Shown: in pieces, positions 1 through 9,140 of the stretch
Position numbering within the stretch: the stretch's first letter is position 1
Layout: every line of letters starts with the position of its first letter
Assembly (NCBI GenBank): GCA_030538085.1
Contig: JAUNUR010000007.1
Location: 1-64,000 of the forward strand
DNA from: Pseudomonadota bacterium
GTDB taxonomy: Bacteria; Pseudomonadota; Gammaproteobacteria; Burkholderiales; Burkholderiaceae_C
Direction of reading: 5' to 3'
Length of the DNA stretch: 64,000 nucleotides
The notes under the pieces: generated by a model
What the model was told of the DNA's origin: nothing
Database searches by the model: none
The model's input: the letters and a program-made list of their open reading frames with translations, nothing else
Made by a program: the position numbers and the translations under genes

Positions 1-1312
1 CGCTGACGCACAGCAGGGTGCCGTAGGGCACGCGGAAGCGGAAGCCGTTGGCGGCGATGGTGGCGCTTTCCATGTCGAGCGCGATGGCGCGCGATTGCGA
101 GAAGCGCCGCTGCGGCGCGCCGGCGCCCAGCAGTTCCCAGTTGCGGTTGTCCGTCGTCGCCACGGTGCCGGTGCGCAGCACGCGCTTGAGTTCGTCGCCG
201 GGCAGGCCTGTGACCTCGGCCACGGCTTGCTGCAGGGCGATCTGCACCTCGGCCAACGCGGGCACAGGGATCCACAGTGGCAGGTCTTCGTCGAGCACGT
301 GGTCCTCGCGCACGTAACCATGGGCCAGCACGTAGTCGCCCAGTTGCTGGCTGCCGCGCAGGCCAGCGCAGTGACCCACCATGATCCACGCATGCGGGCG
401 CAGCACGGCGATGTGGTCGGTGATGGTCTTGGCGTTGGCCGGGCCGACGCCAATGTTGACGAAGCTGATGCCGCTGCCGTCTTCGCGCATCAGGTGGTAG
501 GCAGGCATCTGCGGCAGGCGCGGCGGGGGCGTGCCGCCCTCGTCGCCGGTGCCCAGCCCTGCGCGCCGCGTGATGACGTTGCCCGGCTGCACGAAGGCGC
601 TGTAGGGGCTGCCTGAGTTCTGCATCTCCAACTGGCCAAGGGCGATGAACTCGTCGATGTAGAACTGGTAGTTGGTGAACAGCACAAAGTTCTGGAAATG
701 CTCGGGCGAGGTGCCGGTGTAGTGGCGCAGGCGGTGCAGCGAGTAGTCGACGCGCGGCGCGGTGAACAGCGCCAGCGGGTACGCATCGCCGGACGGTACG
801 CGGTGCGTGCCGTTGGCGATGCTGTCGTCCATGGCCGTGAGGTCGGGCAGGTCGAACACCTCGGCCATGCGCTGGCGCTGCAGCGGCGTCATGCTGCCCT
901 CGAAGTGGTCATCGTCGGCCAGGGCGAAGGGCAGCGGAATGGGCTGGTTGCTGGTGCCAATCTCCAGCGTGACGCCGTGGTTGGCCAGCAGCAGACGGAA
1001 CTGCTCCAGGTAGTAGCCAGCGAACAGGTCGGGCCGGGTCAGCGTGGTTTCGTAATGACCGGCGTGCGAGACGAAGCCGTAGGCCAGGCGCGTGTCGGGG
1101 TGACGGCTGTGCGTGGTGGCCAGGCGCACGAAGGGGTAGCAGGCGCGCACGCGCGTGGGCCGCTCGCCCGGCCCGTCGGCCTGCGCCACGTAGGCCTGCA
1201 GGGCGCTGCGCAGGTGCGCAAGCGCGGCATCGTAAATGCGCCGCGCCTGCGCCAGCGCGGCGGCGGCATCGGTGAAGGGCGTGGGCGGAACAAAAGGCGG
1301 CAGCGAAATCAT
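1..1312 (-). CDS. amn: AMP nucleosidase, C-terminus cut by window edge
   Basis: Hydrolyses AMP to adenine and ribose 5-phosphate in purine salvage. The reading frame is open from an ATG at 1312 to the window edge, giving 437 residues of a family usually near 480-490. The N-terminal part begins MISLPPFVPP and carries the long AMP-nucleosidase-specific domain. The phosphorylase-like catalytic part follows, with SPYSAFVQPGNVITRR around residue 235 and NIGVGPANAKTITDH around residue 285, then a GHCAGLRGSQ segment. The frame still shows the conserved ALDMESATIAANGFRFRVP stretch at the edge, so only some 50 residues are missing. No second gene precedes it on this strand for 460 bp, so it is probably transcribed alone or leads an operon beyond the edge. 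Identification is by recognition of family motifs. Confidence 0.93.
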   Translation of the reverse strand, partial: MISLPPFVPPTPFTDAAAALAQARRIYDAALAHLRSALQAYVAQADGPGERPTRVRACYPFVRLATTHSRHPDTRLAYGFVSHAGHYETTLTRPDLFAGYYLEQFRLLLANHGVTLEIGTSNQPIPLPFALADDDHFEGSMTPLQRQRMAEVFDLPDLTAMDDSIANGTHRVPSGDAYPLALFTAPRVDYSLHRLRHYTGTSPEHFQNFVLFTNYQFYIDEFIALGQLEMQNSGSPYSAFVQPGNVITRRAGLGTGDEGGTPPPRLPQMPAYHLMREDGSGISFVNIGVGPANAKTITDHIAVLRPHAWIMVGHCAGLRGSQQLGDYVLAHGYVREDHVLDEDLPLWIPVPALAEVQIALQQAVAEVTGLPGDELKRVLRTGTVATTDNRNWELLGAGAPQRRFSQSRAIALDMESATIAANGFRFRVPYGTLLCVS

Positions 1313-1426
1313 GACCCATTGTGCGTGAGCGGCGTGACAAGGCAGTCATGCAGCCAGCGCGATGGTGGTCATGAATTCATGCGCGCGGCGCGGGGGGATG
1401 GGGGCGGCTTTCTGGGCCATCCCTTT

Positions 1427-1630
1427 CAACCTATTGAAAATTTCGTAATTCATGACACGCCGCTTGCCCTCACCCCAACCCTCTCCCTGAGGGAGAGGGA
1501 GATTTCTCTCTGATGGCCCGCGCTGTCGTGATTTTTGAAAACCTCTCAAGAAAACGTTTTGTAAGTCATTGATTTTCTTCAGGTACACCGGCGCTGCTGG
1601 CAGGGTTGGGTTGCTCAATAGAAACGGCCC
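1427..1630. repeat. Composite intergenic repeat, copy 1
   Basis: This part of the 463 bp gene-free stretch (1313-1775) holds three repeat modules. A short CCTATTGAAA block lies near 1430. A 25 bp block at 1509-1533 recurs inverted at 2881-2904. An 88 bp block at 1541-1628 recurs directly at 3061-3149 with about 10% difference. A palindrome of the CCCTCTCCCTGAGGGAGAGGG type sits near 1478-1500. Further right, 1690-1735 contains a TCATTTGTCAT motif with a near 30 bp inverted match at 63775-63805. No coding region is credible here. Confidence 0.75.
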
Positions 1631-1775
1631 GCAGCCGGATGCAGAAGATGTGCGGCGGCGGACACAGCCCGGCGGAAATGACGAATGCGCCAGTTGTCAT
1701 TGAAACGCAGCGAAGTCATTTGTCATCTTGAAAGCCCATGCGAGCCAGCGTGCCAGACCTTGAAAGGGCGGCTCT

Positions 1776-2045
1776 TCAAGCCAGCGCCACCCAGTACGCC
1801 AGCAAAATCAGCGCCGTGATGAAGGCCAGCCCACCGATGAGCGCGCGGCGCCACAGCGGTGGGGCGTGGCGCAGTTCCATGAACTCCAGAATCACGCCCA
1901 CGCCCTTCAACCAGGCCAGCCCGAACACCACCGCCACGATAGACAGCCGAGGCGCTGCCAGCGCACCCGTGTGGCCCAGCCACCAGGTGAAGGCGGTGGC
2001 CGCCAGCAGCAGCAGCCAGATTCCATCAATCGCACGCAGTTTCAT
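1776..2045 (-). CDS. NorF-like / cytochrome oxidase subunit IV family membrane protein
   Basis: A protein of 89 residues with three hydrophobic segments (about 8-24, 34-52 and 68-88), matching the size and topology of the prokaryotic cytochrome c oxidase subunit IV/NorF family. It starts at ATG 2045 and follows the subunit III/NorE-like gene on the same strand with a 113 bp gap. In denitrifiers norE and norF are accessory genes for nitric oxide reductase activity, probably acting on assembly or stability in the inner membrane. The pairing with a NorE-like gene is the main argument; the sequence alone is weakly conserved. No norCB genes are visible in the window. Confidence 0.65.
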   Translation of the reverse strand: MKLRAIDGIWLLLLAATAFTWWLGHTGALAAPRLSIVAVVFGLAWLKGVGVILEFMELRHAPPLWRRALIGGLAFITALILLAYWVALA

Positions 2046-2158
2046 GCCCTATCGTCCTTGTACGTGGCAGCCGCCCACTCCCCTGCCTTGAACCACCCTG
2101 CGGCGCCGCTGCAGCGGATCATGCCGCTCCCTCGCATGGGGGACGGCACGAAGGGGAG

Positions 2159-2818
2159 TCATCTCATCACATAAACCAACGGAAACAACACCAGCCACAG
2201 CAGATCGACCAGGTGCCAGAAAGCGGCGGCGGTTTCCAGCGCGTGACCGTTCAGCGCGTCGCGGCGCTGGCGCATCAACCCCACGGCCACCAGCCCCAGG
2301 GCCAGCAACCCGGCCAGCACGTGCAGCAGGTGAAAGCCGGTGAGGATGAAATAGAAGTCGAAAAACAGGTTGTCCTGACCCAGGCCGATGCCCTGGTCGA
2401 ACTTGTCGCCGTATTCCTTGATCTTCAGCAGCACGAAGCCCACGCCGCCCGCCATGCCCGCGCCCAGCCAGCCCAGGGCCGTGCCCAGCGTGCCGTCGCG
2501 CACGGCAAAGACGGCGCGCGCCACGCACCAGCTGGCCGTCAGCAGCAGCGCGGTATTGATGGCGCCGGCACTCAGGTCCAGGTGCTGCTGCGAGGCGTTG
2601 AACAGCTCCAGGTGCCGCGCGCGCGTGAACGCGAAAGCGCCGAACAGCACGCAGAAGGTGGCGCCTTCCAGCAGGATGATGTACCAGATGAACACATCGC
2701 CCGGCAGGCGATAAGGCGGGCGATAAGGCGGGCGATCAACGGAAGAAACCACGGTGGCAGTCACCGGGCGATGGTAGTGCGCCCGCGCGGCACCCGCACG
2801 GCGCGCGGACAAGACCAC
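2159..2818 (-). CDS. norE: NorE-like / cytochrome c oxidase subunit III family protein
   Basis: A heme-copper oxidase subunit III homologue of up to 219 residues. The recognisable core starts with LPGDVFIWYIILLEGATF and has five membrane helices. The conserved FYFILTGFHLLHVLAG helix and the C-terminal AAAFWHLVDLLWLVLFPLVY helix are typical of COX3. Family length is near 190-200, so the first 20 or so residues may be untranslated and a GTG at about residue 19 may be the true start. The short five-helix form with a NorF-like gene downstream points to the NorE subgroup linked to nitric oxide reductase rather than a subunit of an aa3 oxidase. No catalytic subunit is encoded nearby, so this is an accessory gene separated from its partner. 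Confidence 0.78.
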   Translation of the reverse strand: MVLSARRAGAARAHYHRPVTATVVSSVDRPPYRPPYRLPGDVFIWYIILLEGATFCVLFGAFAFTRARHLELFNASQQHLDLSAGAINTALLLTASWCVARAVFAVRDGTLGTALGWLGAGMAGGVGFVLLKIKEYGDKFDQGIGLGQDNLFFDFYFILTGFHLLHVLAGLLALGLVAVGLMRQRRDALNGHALETAAAFWHLVDLLWLVLFPLVYVMR

Positions 2819-2859
2819 GCTTGTGGTGCTGGGTTGCCCATGCGTCGCGCCCAGACATT

Positions 2860-3245
2860 GAGCCTATTGAAATTTTCAACAATCACGACAGCGCGGGCCA
2901 TCAGCCCCCCTCACATCCCCTCGTCATTGCGGCGAAGGCCGCAATCTACACGGTGTCCGCGGGTCAACACCATGTCAAGGTGACGCCCCATGGATTGCGG
3001 CCTTCGCCGCAATGACGGGATGAGGTGATGGCATGACATAGGCTTGTCCTGAATGACGAAACTCTCTCAAGAAAACGTTTTGAAAGTCATTGATTTTCTT
3101 CAGGTATACCGGCCCTGCTGGCGGGGTTGGGTTGCTCAATAGAAACGGCAGTTGACCGCTCGCCATCCTTGGACAACTGGCATGAGCACTGACTTTCACG
3201 GCTTCGATCACATTCACCTGTTGGGTGAGCGCGCTATGCACCCGG
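2860..3245. repeat. Composite intergenic repeat, copy 2, with hairpin element
   Basis: The 415 bp between the NorE-like and channel genes is nearly all repeat. 2863-2904 contains CCTATTGAAA and an inverted copy of 1509-1533. 2923-3018 is a long inverted repeat whose arms read CATTGCGGCGAAGGCCGCAA and its complement; one arm recurs at 30912-30950. 3061-3149 matches 1541-1628. 3140-3244 matches 55737-55840 in inverted orientation over about 100 bp with roughly 85-90% identity by eye. No gene is credible inside it. Confidence 0.8.
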
Positions 3246-4256
3246 CTGCGGCGGCTGGTCGCTGCCGGCTGTGGCGATCAGCGCCACCGGCTCGGGCTGC
3301 AGCAGGCTGCCTTCACGCCAGCCTTTCCAGGTGGCGATGAGCAATAGCACGATGACCAGCGAGGCCAGCGCCAGCGCGATCATGGCCGGCGCCTGCGCGG
3401 CGCTGTGCTGCGCCGCCAGCCGCGCCGACAGCGTGGCGAATGCCGCCAGCGGGAAGCCCATCGACCAGAACGCCACCGAAAACTGCTGCGCCAGCATGCG
3501 GCGCAGCACCTGCGCGCTCCACAGCAGGAAGAACAGCGCGATGCCCCAGCACATCCACGCCAGCGTGACCGGTCCGCCCAGTTGCAGCAGCGCGCTGCCA
3601 ATGACCGCCGGCGGCGCCACGCTGATGAAGGTGATGGGCAGCAGCCGCTCGGCCCACAGCCCCTGCGTGGCGATGCGCGCGAAGATCAGCGCCATCAGCA
3701 CCGGCCACAGCAGCAGCCCCAGCCCGAACTGCGCCGCCGACCACGCGCCCGCCCCCAGGCTGACGCCCGCCAGCGGCGCCAGCACGTTGCCCACCACCGG
3801 CACCAGCAGCGCCGGCGTCAACGCGGCCCAGCTCAGGCCCTGCGCCTTGTCGGCGTTCAGCCAGCGCGACAGCACCCACAGCGTGACGTAGAACTGCGCC
3901 AGCGAGCCCACCCACCACAGCGCCGCAAGCCAGGCGCTGGTGCCCAGCAGCGACACGCCGCAGGTCGCCAGCAGGATGATGGACACCGGCAGCGTGGCGA
4001 TGAAAGCGTGGCGCACCGGGTGCTTCAGATCACCCGCCAGTGCCTCGGGATAGTGCTGCCAGCGCATCCACGACAGCACCAGCAAGGCCACGCACACCAG
4101 CGCCGCCGCCACCGCCAGCACCAGCGCGCCACCGCCGGCCATGTCGCCCAGCAGTGGTGCGGCGCGGCCCCAGGCCAGCGACAGGCCGCTGAGGCCCATC
4201 ACGATGGCGAACCAGTTGGGTGCGAGGTACTTCAGGGCGTCGGGACGTTGCGGCAT
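3234..4256 (-). CDS. SLAC1/TehA-type (TDT family) membrane channel protein
   Basis: A polytopic inner-membrane protein of 340 residues with about ten hydrophobic helices. It begins with LKYLAPNWFAIVMGLSGLSL, the helix-1 signature of the TehA/SLAC1/C4-dicarboxylate-malic acid transporter (TDT) family. The long open frame extends upstream to 4982, but the family start is the ATG at 4256 (MPQRPDALKY); upstream residues are read out of frame across the neighbouring gene. Members conduct small anions or export C4-dicarboxylates, and TehA was first linked to tellurite resistance; the substrate cannot be told from sequence. The proline/glutamine-rich tail is variable. The TerC gene 1.4 kb away is a separate family. 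Confidence 0.85.
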   Translation of the reverse strand: MPQRPDALKYLAPNWFAIVMGLSGLSLAWGRAAPLLGDMAGGGALVLAVAAALVCVALLVLSWMRWQHYPEALAGDLKHPVRHAFIATLPVSIILLATCGVSLLGTSAWLAALWWVGSLAQFYVTLWVLSRWLNADKAQGLSWAALTPALLVPVVGNVLAPLAGVSLGAGAWSAAQFGLGLLLWPVLMALIFARIATQGLWAERLLPITFISVAPPAVIGSALLQLGGPVTLAWMCWGIALFFLLWSAQVLRRMLAQQFSVAFWSMGFPLAAFATLSARLAAQHSAAQAPAMIALALASLVIVLLLIATWKGWREGSLLQPEPVALIATAGSDQPPQPGA

Positions 4257-4348
4257 GGGAGTGATGATGCCATGAGCACCGCCATCCCGAACGCGGCTTT
4301 CCGCGCCTTCCGGAGCCAGCGGTCCGCAAGGTGCTGAAAGCCGCCGCG

Positions 4349-5071
4349 CTACAGCCCCACCGCGCTGAGCCGGGCCGCCGCGCAGCCCGGCACGCCGCCG
4401 CAGTCGGCGTCCAGCGTGTCGATCGGCTCGTCGGCGAACAGCACCTCCACCTTCTTGCCGGCAAGGGGCTTCCATTCGGTCTGCGTCATCAGCCACTTCC
4501 GCACGAACTCGGCCACGGTGGCGCGCGCGGCCTCGCGCTGGCGCCCCAGCATGGGCGCGGTAGCCGCCTTGCGGGCCAGCGACGCGGTGATCGACTTCTC
4601 CAGCGCGGCCATCTGCTCTGGCCCGGTGAACATCGACCACAGTCCGCGCGACTCCTTCTCCATCCGCGCGGTGTCGATGGCCACCGGCAAGCTGGGCCGA
4701 AGGCGCGGCGCGATCACGCGCACGCTGCCGTCGGGGCGCACGCGCACCGTCCACTCGGGCGCCAGTTCGACATGGCTGCGGTAGTGCGCCGGCACGCGGA
4801 TGCGCGAAAAGGTGCTGCCCACCGGCACGCCCAGCACCTGGTGATCGCGCGAAACCTCGAAAGTCTCCACCTGCTTCAGCTCGGCCACCTCCAGCCGGCC
4901 ACCGGGCGTGCGCAACACCACCGCCTCGCTGGTGGCCTGCGGCTCGGGCGGTGGCGCCAGCGGCTGCGCGCGCCACAGCCACCAGCCCAGCAGCGCGTTG
5001 ACCAGCAGACTCAGCACCAGCCAGACGCGCCAGCGCCGTGGCTGATGGGCGGAAGTGGTTTCAGTGCTCAT
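4349..5071 (-). CDS. DUF4230-like membrane-anchored protein
   Basis: A protein of 240 residues: a short cytosolic N-terminus, one membrane segment at about residues 14-32 (VWLVLSLLVNALLGWWLW), then an extracytoplasmic domain. The start ATG at 5071 follows a good GGAG ribosome-binding site. The external part has the pattern ELKQVETFEVSRDHQVLGVP and RIRVPAHYRSHVELAPEWTV, resembling the DUF4230 family, whose function is unknown. It ends with cysteines in DADCGGVPGCAAARL that could form a disulfide. It lies on the same strand as the channel gene downstream (gap 92 bp) and may be co-transcribed with it. Family assignment is by general resemblance only. Confidence 0.6.
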   Translation of the reverse strand: MSTETTSAHQPRRWRVWLVLSLLVNALLGWWLWRAQPLAPPPEPQATSEAVVLRTPGGRLEVAELKQVETFEVSRDHQVLGVPVGSTFSRIRVPAHYRSHVELAPEWTVRVRPDGSVRVIAPRLRPSLPVAIDTARMEKESRGLWSMFTGPEQMAALEKSITASLARKAATAPMLGRQREAARATVAEFVRKWLMTQTEWKPLAGKKVEVLFADEPIDTLDADCGGVPGCAAARLSAVGL

Positions 5072-5296
5072 TCGGTGCTCCAAGCCATGCGGACAAATAC
5101 GTGGGATGCCATGACGGCGGTAACGTTCAAGCGATGACGAAAAGGCCTCGCCGTGCGTCGATGATGGCGGCGCCGCCGCCATGACCGCCGATGGAGGCAA
5201 GGCATTTCATCATCCATCAAAACCAACTTTTTGAACGCAAAGCGGCACGAGACGGGTTGCGCAAGAAAACCGGCGGTGTTCTAATCGCCGCCTGTC

Positions 5297-5510
5297 CGAA
5301 GGGGAGTAGCTCCCTGACCGCAGCGAAAGGCCATCCGCCCGCCGCGCGGTTTCGCCGGGTCGTCAGTACGAAGCACGAGGCACCACGCCCTTGGCAGCTT
5401 CCGGCCCGTCGGGTGATGGGCGCCGCCAAGCAAGGCGCGCCCGGTCACCGAGCAAGACCTTCGATCAAACCCCGCCCATGCGCGGTTGGTCGAAGACACA
5501 GGTCTTGCTG
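5297..5510 (+). ncRNA. yybP-ykoY (manganese) riboswitch upstream of terC
   Basis: The 567 bp between 5071 and the TerC start contains a structured leader with the sequence landmarks of the yybP-ykoY class. These are GAAGGGGAGTAGC at 5299-5310, a GGTCGTCAGTACG block near 5360, and CACCGAGCAAGACC near 5448. The last can pair with GGTCTTGC at 5501-5508 to close a hairpin that could serve as expression platform. This class binds Mn2+ and is often found before TerC/Alx and MntP genes, which fits the gene that follows. Exact boundaries and the on/off mechanism are inferred. The preceding part, 5072-5296, shows nothing recognisable beyond a fragment resembling a dispersed motif near 5130-5190. Confidence 0.85.
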
Positions 5511-5638
5511 AAGTTGCCACGGTCAAACGCCCGGCGCCCGCCGCGCACCGCTGACCCAGCACCCCGGCTCCACCTGTTCCGCGCCCGATCCGCAGGCGGT
5601 TTTCGCATCGACTCTTGCAAACCTCGGAGCCTTTCGTC

Positions 5639-6340
5639 ATGGAATTCCTTTCACCCGCCTGGTGGTCCGCGCTGATGGCCATCATCCTGATCGACCTGGT
5701 GCTGGCCGGCGACAACGCCATCGTCATCGCGCTGGCCGCGCGCAACCTGCCCAAGCACCTGCAGAAGAAGGCCATCATCTGGGGCACGGTGGGCGCCATC
5801 GGCGTGCGCACGCTGATGACGCTGATCGTGGTGTGGCTGCTCAAGATTCCCGGCCTGATGCTGCTGGGCGGCCTGGGCCTGCTGTGGATCGCCTACAAGC
5901 TGATCGCCGACCAGAGCGGTGACGATGGCGAGCACGGCCCGGCGGCCACCACGTTCTGGGGTGCGATGAAAACCATCATCGTCGCCGACGCGCTGATGGG
6001 CATCGACAACGTGCTGGGCGTGGCCGGCGCGGCGCATGGCGCGATGGACCTGGTGATCATCGGCCTGCTGATCAGCGTGCCTATCGTGGTGTTCGGCTCC
6101 ACCATGGTGCTGAAGCTGGTTGACCGCTTCCCGGCCATCATCTACCTGGGCGCGGCGGTGCTGGCCGGCACGGCGGCGTCGATGATCGCCGGCGAACCCG
6201 TGCTGTCGGGCTGGTTCGGCACCCGCGAGGCACCAGTGACTGCCTTGCGCTACGGCCTGATGGCGCTGTGCGTGGCCGGCGTGCTGGGCACGGCCTGGCT
6301 GGTCACGCGGCGCAAAGGGACTGCTGCGCGAGAGCCTTGA
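5639..6340 (+). CDS. TerC family integral membrane protein (riboswitch-controlled)
   Basis: An inner-membrane protein of 233 residues with about seven helices. It has the TerC signatures MAIILIDLVLAGDNAIVIAL near residue 12 and ADALMGIDNVLGVAGAAHG near residue 115; the paired acidic residues in these two repeats form the proposed metal site. I choose ATG 5639 (MEFLSPAWW), which has a GGAG-like site just upstream, over an upstream ATG. TerC/Alx proteins are linked to Mn2+ export or metal loading of exported proteins. The manganese riboswitch in its leader supports a role in Mn2+ homeostasis. A second paralogue lies at 17.4-18.1 kb without such a leader. Confidence 0.92.
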   Translation: MEFLSPAWWSALMAIILIDLVLAGDNAIVIALAARNLPKHLQKKAIIWGTVGAIGVRTLMTLIVVWLLKIPGLMLLGGLGLLWIAYKLIADQSGDDGEHGPAATTFWGAMKTIIVADALMGIDNVLGVAGAAHGAMDLVIIGLLISVPIVVFGSTMVLKLVDRFPAIIYLGAAVLAGTAASMIAGEPVLSGWFGTREAPVTALRYGLMALCVAGVLGTAWLVTRRKGTAAREP

Positions 6341-6417
6341 GGACAGGCTTGCGATAGACACCATGACGCGGCATGCGCCGACACCGGCGCGCCATGCCGC
6401 CGCGCTATGCTGACGGC

Positions 6418-6753
6418 ATGAAACTGATCCTGAAATGGTTGCTGAGCGCCGCCGCGCTGCTGGCGGTGGCCTACATCTACAGCGGCGTGAGCGTGGCGAG
6501 CTTTGGCGCCGCCATGATCGCGGCCCTGGTGATCGGCCTGCTGAACATGCTGGTACGCCCCATTCTGGTGGTGCTGACGATTCCCGTCACCATCCTCACG
6601 CTGGGGCTGTTTCTGTTCGTCATCAACGCGCTGATGTTCTGGGCCGCATCGGGCGTGCTGAGCGGGTTTCACGTCAACGGCTTCGTGGCGGCGCTGATCG
6701 GCTCGCTGCTCTACTCAGCGCTGGGCGTGGCTATTGACGCGGTGCTGAAGTAG
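6418..6753 (+). CDS. Phage holin family (YvlD-like) small membrane protein
   Basis: A very hydrophobic protein of 111 residues with four membrane helices, starting MKLILKWLLSAAALL. The pattern LNMLVRPILVVLTIPVTILT followed by FLFVINALMFWAAS is typical of the phage holin family 4/YvlD group, which is chromosomal and not phage-linked despite the name. Its biochemical role is unknown. The ATG at 6418 is preferred because the upstream 15 residues are arginine/proline-rich and unconserved. It follows terC on the same strand after 77 bp and may be read from the same transcript. A REP-like palindrome directly follows its stop. Confidence 0.8.
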   Translation: MKLILKWLLSAAALLAVAYIYSGVSVASFGAAMIAALVIGLLNMLVRPILVVLTIPVTILTLGLFLFVINALMFWAASGVLSGFHVNGFVAALIGSLLYSALGVAIDAVLK

Positions 6754-6770
6754 CCCGCAGCCCACGGCAC

Positions 6771-6800
6771 TTGTGGAAGCGGGCCTTGCCCGCACTCCCA
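6771..6800. repeat. REP-like palindrome
   Basis: TTGTGGAAGCGGGCCTTGCCCGCAC followed by TCCCAC is a degenerate single copy of the REP sequence seen in its best form next to the RAYT gene at 35 kb. It lies between the convergent holin-like and M48 genes, where it could also act as a bidirectional transcription stop. Confidence 0.6.
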
Positions 6801-6812
6801 CGGCGCTCACTC

Positions 6813-8498
6813 TCACTTTCGCTTCATCTCGTCCAGCTGTTGCTGCTTCAGCGCTTCCTGCGCGGCACGCAGCCGTGTGTCGACGATGCTGGCCTCGATC
6901 AGATCGGCGTTGCCGCCCGGCTGCTTGCGCGAGAAGTCCTGCGCGGCGCGCCAGCGGTCCACGGCGCCGGCGTAGTCCATGCGCGCCATTTGCACCTCGC
7001 CCTCGGCACGCAAGGCGCGCAGCGTGTGCCCGGCCGCGTCGTGCGCCTGGGCCAGCGCCCGCCAGGCACCGGCGTCGCGCGGATGGTCGCTCACCCAGGT
7101 TTGCAGCGCGCCCGCGGCCTCGTCAGCCTGCCCGTCGCGCGTGAGGGCCTGTACGCGCAGCAGCAACGCGGCACGGCCGGCCTGGCCTTGCGGATCGGCT
7201 ACGGCTGGGCGCGGCGTGGCGGGCAGCAATTCCAGCACGCGCTTGGGCTGGCCGGCCCGCAGCGCCAGCTCGGCCTGCAGCAGGCGCGCCTGTTGCGTGG
7301 CCTTGGCGTCACCCGCCACGGCCAGCGCCAGTTGCGTGGCCAGCGCCTGCGCCCTGGGCAGATCACGCAGCTGCGCCTGTGCCAGCGCTGCGGCGTACAG
7401 CGCGCCCACGCGCTGTGCCAGGGGCCGGCTGGCAAAACCGGGTTGCGCGGGCTCATCGGCCCAGCCACGCAACACGTCAACGCCCGCGCGGCTGAGTGCA
7501 CGGGCACGGCCGGCGATCAGCAGCGCCTCCAGATCAATGGACCGCAGTTGGCCCCCACGCTCCGCGGCTGCGCCTGCTGCGCCGCCCCCCGCAGGGGCGC
7601 TCGCCGCCTTCGGGCGGCCAGGCGGCGGCTCGACGCCGCGCGCCAGGCTTTGCTGGCGCTGCTGCATGTCGGCGATGCGCTGGGTGGTCAGCGGGTGGGT
7701 GCGCAGGTAGGGCCAGTCACCGTTGTCGTTGATGCGCGAGGCGGCCTGCAGCTTCTCGAACATGCTCACGAAGCCCTGCCCGGCAAAGCCCGACTGCGTC
7801 ATCACGCCGTAGCCAATGCGGTCGGCCTCGCGCTCCATGTCGCGCGAGAAATTCAGCTGCTGCTGAATCACCGCCGCTTGCCCGCCCACCGCCAGCGCGG
7901 CGCCCGCCTGCGGGTTCTTGCTGGCCGCGATGGCGCCCAGCACCATGGCCGCCAGCAGCAACGGCGCCTGGCGGTCCTGCGCGCTGAGCAGGCGCGGAAT
8001 GTGGCGTTGCGTGATGTGCGACATCTCGTGCGCCAGCACCGACGCCAGTTCGTCGCGCGACGCCACCGCGCCCACCAGCCCCAGGTGCAGCCCGAAATAG
8101 CCACCCGGCAGTGCAAAGGCGTTGATGCTGCGGTCGCGCCCCAGCAGCACATCCCACGCGTAGCGCTCGTCCAGCTCGGGTGGCAACTCGCCGCGCACGC
8201 GCGCGCCGGCCTTCAGCGCGCGCCAGATGCCGTCCACGTACTCGCCCACCACCGGGTCGTCGATGTAGTCCGGGTCGCGGTACAGCTCGCGGATGATGGC
8301 ATCGCCCAGCTTGCGCTCTTCCAGCGACGTCATCGCGCCCGCATCGCCCAGCGAGGGCAGACCGCGCGGCGCGGCAGACGGCGGCTGGGCGTCCGGCGAT
8401 TGGGCCACGCCAGGCAAGGGAGCCGTCAACGCTATCGACAGGATAGCTACCAGCACCCGTCTGCATTGAACCAAAGGCAGATTTGATTTGATTTTCAC
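6813..8498 (-). CDS. M48 family metalloprotease with TPR-like tail (BepA/YfgC type)
   Basis: A periplasmic zinc metalloprotease of about 561 residues. The N-terminus is a Sec signal peptide ([20 protein letters not shown]) followed by [18 protein letters not shown], typical of BepA-like enzymes. The zinc motif HEMSH sits near residue 155 in [13 protein letters not shown]; a downstream [12 protein letters not shown] segment supplies the third ligand. The C-terminal 250 residues are alanine-rich helical repeats of TPR type. BepA degrades or rescues stalled outer-membrane proteins such as LptD. No ATG fits before the signal peptide; I use GTG at 8498, with weak ribosome-binding evidence, so the start is uncertain. 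It is divergent from moaC. Confidence 0.87.
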   Translation of the reverse strand: MKIKSNLPLVQCRRVLVAILSIALTAPLPGVAQSPDAQPPSAAPRGLPSLGDAGAMTSLEERKLGDAIIRELYRDPDYIDDPVVGEYVDGIWRALKAGARVRGELPPELDERYAWDVLLGRDRSINAFALPGGYFGLHLGLVGAVASRDELASVLAHEMSHITQRHIPRLLSAQDRQAPLLLAAMVLGAIAASKNPQAGAALAVGGQAAVIQQQLNFSRDMEREADRIGYGVMTQSGFAGQGFVSMFEKLQAASRINDNGDWPYLRTHPLTTQRIADMQQRQQSLARGVEPPPGRPKAASAPAGGGAAGAAAERGGQLRSIDLEALLIAGRARALSRAGVDVLRGWADEPAQPGFASRPLAQRVGALYAAALAQAQLRDLPRAQALATQLALAVAGDAKATQQARLLQAELALRAGQPKRVLELLPATPRPAVADPQGQAGRAALLLRVQALTRDGQADEAAGALQTWVSDHPRDAGAWRALAQAHDAAGHTLRALRAEGEVQMARMDYAGAVDRWRAAQDFSRKQPGGNADLIEASIVDTRLRAAQEALKQQQLDEMKRK

Positions 8499-8613
8499 TG
8501 CAATGCAAGCCAGCGCATCGGCCTGTTCACCGTGCCGGCCTTTCAGTCGATGTGCCCGTATGATGCCGCATCCATCCACCGCGTTCCCCCTTGATTCGTT
8601 ACCGCGCTCCGCC

Positions 8614-9111
8614 ATGTCTTCCCCGTCTCCCCTCACCCATTTCGACGCCCAGGGCCAGGCCCACATGGTGGACGTGGGCGCCAAGCCCGCCACCCACCGC
8701 GTGGCCGTGGCCAGCGGCCGCATTGAGATGCAGGCCGCCACGCTGGCGCTGATTGAATCCGGCACCGCCAGGAAGGGCGACGTGCTGGGCATCGCCCGCA
8801 TCGCCGGCATCATGGCGGCCAAGAAAACGAGCGATCTGATCCCGCTTTGCCACCCGCTGGCGCTGAGCCGCGTTGCTATTGATTTCGAAGCAATCCGCGA
8901 CGATGCGGCGGGCGCCGATGCCGTCATCTGCACCGCCACCGTGGAAACCACCGGCCCCACCGGCGTGGAAATGGAAGCGCTGACCGCCGTGCAGGTCGCC
9001 CTGCTCACCATCTACGACATGTGCAAGGCCGCCGACCGCGGCATGGTGATGACCGGCGTGCGCCTGCTGGAAAAGCACGGCGGCAAATCGGGCAGCTACG
9101 TCGCTGGCTGA
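8614..9111 (+). CDS. moaC: Cyclic pyranopterin monophosphate synthase
   Basis: Converts the MoaA product (3',8-cyclo-7,8-dihydro-GTP) to cyclic pyranopterin monophosphate in molybdenum cofactor synthesis, in the cytoplasm. The 165-residue product has the usual family length. Diagnostic segments are [20 protein letters not shown] at the N-terminus, [17 protein letters not shown] near residue 72, and [16 protein letters not shown] near residue 113 followed by [11 protein letters not shown]. The ATG at 8614 places this conserved start correctly; an upstream in-frame extension is unconserved. No other moa gene is adjacent. Confidence 0.96.
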   Translation: MSSPSPLTHFDAQGQAHMVDVGAKPATHRVAVASGRIEMQAATLALIESGTARKGDVLGIARIAGIMAAKKTSDLIPLCHPLALSRVAIDFEAIRDDAAGADAVICTATVETTGPTGVEMEALTAVQVALLTIYDMCKAADRGMVMTGVRLLEKHGGKSGSYVAG

Positions 9112-9140
9112 TTCAGGCCCTGCGCCGGGGTGATGCGCCC

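Noticed and set aside
3405..4337. Plus-strand frame of 310 codons over the SLAC1-type gene
   Set aside because: Low-complexity Arg/Gln/His product typical of an antisense shadow.
6418..6753. Prophage holin
   Set aside because: The family name is historical; no phage gene is nearby and the protein is a chromosomal YvlD-type membrane protein.
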